DNA of 64,000 bases from Candidatus Hinthialibacter antarcticus (lineage in GTDB: Bacteria; Hinthialibacterota; Hinthialibacteria; Hinthialibacterales; Hinthialibacteraceae). This document shows, piece after piece, positions 62,666 to 64,000 of this stretch (position 1 is the first letter of the stretch; the number at the start of each line of letters is the position of its first letter). Under the pieces are notes generated by a model, which saw nothing but the letters and a program-made list of their open reading frames with translations, made no database searches and was not told the DNA's origin. A program made the translations under genes and the position numbers. Location: contig JAVCCE010000057.1 of assembly GCA_030765645.1 (NCBI GenBank), positions 1 through 64,000 of the forward strand, given 5' to 3'.

Positions 62666-63082
62666 ATGGAAACCACATTACTGTTAATCAAACCCGACGG
62701 CGTCCAACGCAAATTCGTCGGTGAAATTATTTCCCGTCTCGAAAATCGCGGCTGGGACCTGGTCGGCATGAAACTGATGCACGTCACGCCGGAATTGGCC
62801 AAAGAGCACTACGGCGAACACAAAGAAAAACCCTTCTTCGGCGAGCTGATCGACTACATCACCGAAGGCCCGATTGTTGCGATGGCGTGGCGCGGCGACC
62901 AAGTGATTACCGCCATGCGCACGATGATGGGCAAGACCAACCCCATCGAAGCGGCGCCGGGAACCATTCGCGGCGACTTGGCGAACAACTTCACCCGCAA
63001 TATGGTGCACGGCAGCGATTCGCCCGAAAGCGCCAAGCGTGAAGTTGCGCTGTTTTTTTCAGACAACGAATTGGCCGGATAA
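62666..63082 (+). CDS. ndk: Nucleoside diphosphate kinase
   Basis: 138 aa, standard length. Signature [20 protein letters not shown] carries the catalytic His; N-terminal [20 protein letters not shown] binds the nucleotide. Equalises nucleoside di- and triphosphate pools. GAGGAA precedes the start. Confidence 0.98.
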   Translation: METTLLLIKPDGVQRKFVGEIISRLENRGWDLVGMKLMHVTPELAKEHYGEHKEKPFFGELIDYITEGPIVAMAWRGDQVITAMRTMMGKTNPIEAAPGTIRGDLANNFTRNMVHGSDSPESAKREVALFFSDNELAG

Positions 63083-63160
63083 CGCAAAAAATCGCGAGAC
63101 GCCTCTCTGCTTTTTCGCGGCGTTTGGCTATACTTATTGCTTGCCAGTACAGGATTCTAT

Positions 63161-63237
63161 GGCGGCGTAGCTCAGCTGGTTAGAGCACACGGCTCATATC
63201 CGTGGCGTCCGGGGTTCAAGTCCCTGCGCCGCTACCA
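63161..63237 (+). tRNA. tRNA-Met, elongator type (anticodon CAT)
   Basis: 77 nt with encoded CCA. D-arm GCTCAGCTGGTTAGAGC, anticodon stem CACGG/CCGTG around CTCATAT, T-arm CGGGG-TTCAAGT-CCCTG. Acceptor GGCGGCG/CGCCGCT has a G-U at the first pair, as in Bacillus subtilis elongator tRNA-Met, and lacks initiator features. tRNA-Ile(CAT) with a modified C34 cannot be fully excluded. Confidence 0.9.
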
Positions 63238-63249
63238 AGAAAAACCAAC

Positions 63250-63283
63250 CGGCGGCTTCATTTAGATGAAGTACGCCGTTTTT
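63250..63283 (+). terminator. Terminator after tRNA-Met
   Basis: Two-part stem CGGCG/CGCCG and CTTCAT/ATGAAG with a TTAG loop, followed by TTTTT. It ends only 12 nt before the hemL start codon. Confidence 0.85.
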
Positions 63284-63294
63284 CATTCAACCCA

Positions 63295-64000
63295 ATGACA
63301 AAAATGACTGCGGTACACAAAGAAGCTCGACAACTCATCCCCGGCGGCGTGAACAGTCCCGTTCGCGCATGGAATGCGGTCGGCGGCGATCCGTTTTTTG
63401 CGGCGAAGGGCAAAGGCTGCCTGCTGTTTGATTCTGAGGGCAAACAATACGTTGATTATGTTTGCTCATGGGGGCCGCTGATTTTGGGCCATGCCCATCC
63501 GGTCGTTGTCAAAGCGGTGCAAGAAGCCGCAGCCGATGGGCTGACCTTTGGTTGCCCGACCGAGCGCGAAGTAACGCTGGCGCGGTTGATTGTTGACGCC
63601 GTTCCATCGGTCGAGATGGTGCGACTGGTCAATTCAGGCACCGAAGCGACCCTGTCCGCGATTCGTCTTGCGCGTGGGTTCACAGGCCGCGATAAAATTA
63701 TCAAAATGGTCGGCGGATATCACGGTCATCATGACGCCCTTTTAGCGTCGGCGGGTTCGGGGGTTGCGACGTTGGCGATTCCGAGTACGCCGGGCGTTCC
63801 CGCGTCGGTCGTGCAAGATACCCTTCTGGTTCCATTCAATAACGCTTCTGCGGTCGAGGCCGCGTTTAATGAATACGCTGATTCAATTGCCTGCGTGATT
63901 GTTGAGCCGGTCGCGGGCAACATGGGCGTTGTGCCGCCGAAAGACGGTTATCTGCAAGCCTTGCGCTCGCTGTGTTCCAAAAATGATGCGTTATTGATCT
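63295..64000 (+). CDS. hemL: Glutamate-1-semialdehyde 2,1-aminomutase (partial, runs off the window)
   Basis: The first 235 codons are present; the 3' end is cut by the window edge. N-terminus [22 protein letters not shown], then [52 protein letters not shown] and [15 protein letters not shown], all diagnostic of HemL. The PLP-lysine lies beyond the edge. Converts glutamate-1-semialdehyde to 5-aminolevulinate in the C5 heme pathway. A second in-frame ATG lies nine bases downstream; neither start has a good ribosome site. Confidence 0.97.
   Translation, partial: MTKMTAVHKEARQLIPGGVNSPVRAWNAVGGDPFFAAKGKGCLLFDSEGKQYVDYVCSWGPLILGHAHPVVVKAVQEAAADGLTFGCPTEREVTLARLIVDAVPSVEMVRLVNSGTEATLSAIRLARGFTGRDKIIKMVGGYHGHHDALLASAGSGVATLAIPSTPGVPASVVQDTLLVPFNNASAVEAAFNEYADSIACVIVEPVAGNMGVVPPKDGYLQALRSLCSKNDALLI

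Overview
The window reads as chromosomal DNA of a flagellated, Gram-negative (diderm) bacterium with moderately GC-rich coding DNA. Diderm evidence is a complete Tol-Pal set, several lipobox lipoproteins and secreted beta-propellers; motility evidence is fliC, flaG, fliD and fliS with sigma-28-like promoters. Secreted PQQ-like and DUF1080 proteins, pseudopilin-like proteins with a C-terminal YDPTNG-type motif, a bactofilin, a giant GreA fusion and a bacterial XPB helicase point to a poorly sampled lineage of the PVC/Sumerlaea/Omnitrophota kind. That assignment is inference; no rRNA is present to test it.

Layout. 0.1-8.3 kb: flagellar filament block (degenerate methyltransferase, an 881-aa flagellin behind a long structured leader, flaG, fliD, fliS). 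8.6-17.9 kb: secreted and housekeeping genes (WSDDR-repeat protein, DUF1080 protein, valS, six-hairpin glycosidase, Uma2-type protein, bactofilin). 18.1-24.9 kb: sigma-54 response regulator with a DUF1232 gene, a toxin-antitoxin pair between 145-bp direct repeats, a membrane glycosyltransferase, moxR-tmk and a YjfB-like gene. 25.0-32.5 kb: three pseudopilin-like genes, the squalene operon hpnC-hpnD-hpnE and a PQQ-like propeller with an EF-hand insert. 32.6-39.3 kb: a second toxin-antitoxin pair, then the SUF iron-sulfur operon sufB-C-D-S-U and a MIP18-family gene, with a paired palindromic operator in front and a strong terminator behind.

39.5-42.1 kb: an AT-rich three-gene operon of exported proteins, led by a metzincin-like metalloprotease, behind a near-consensus promoter. 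It looks foreign and is the best candidate for an undescribed system. 42.3-51.4 kb: pilC, an XPB helicase with its PF13625 partner, an orphan OppA-like lipoprotein, a methyltransferase and a GT4 glycosyltransferase. 51.5-57.4 kb (minus strand): LysM lipoprotein, tolQ, tolR, TonB/TolA-like protein, tolB and two tandem pal genes. 57.6-64 kb: fapA-like gene, tRNA-Ser, tadA, greA fusion, ndk, tRNA-Met and the start of hemL.

Gaps between genes carry several families of short hairpin-rich dispersed repeats. One family has terminal arms that differ between copies yet stay complementary.
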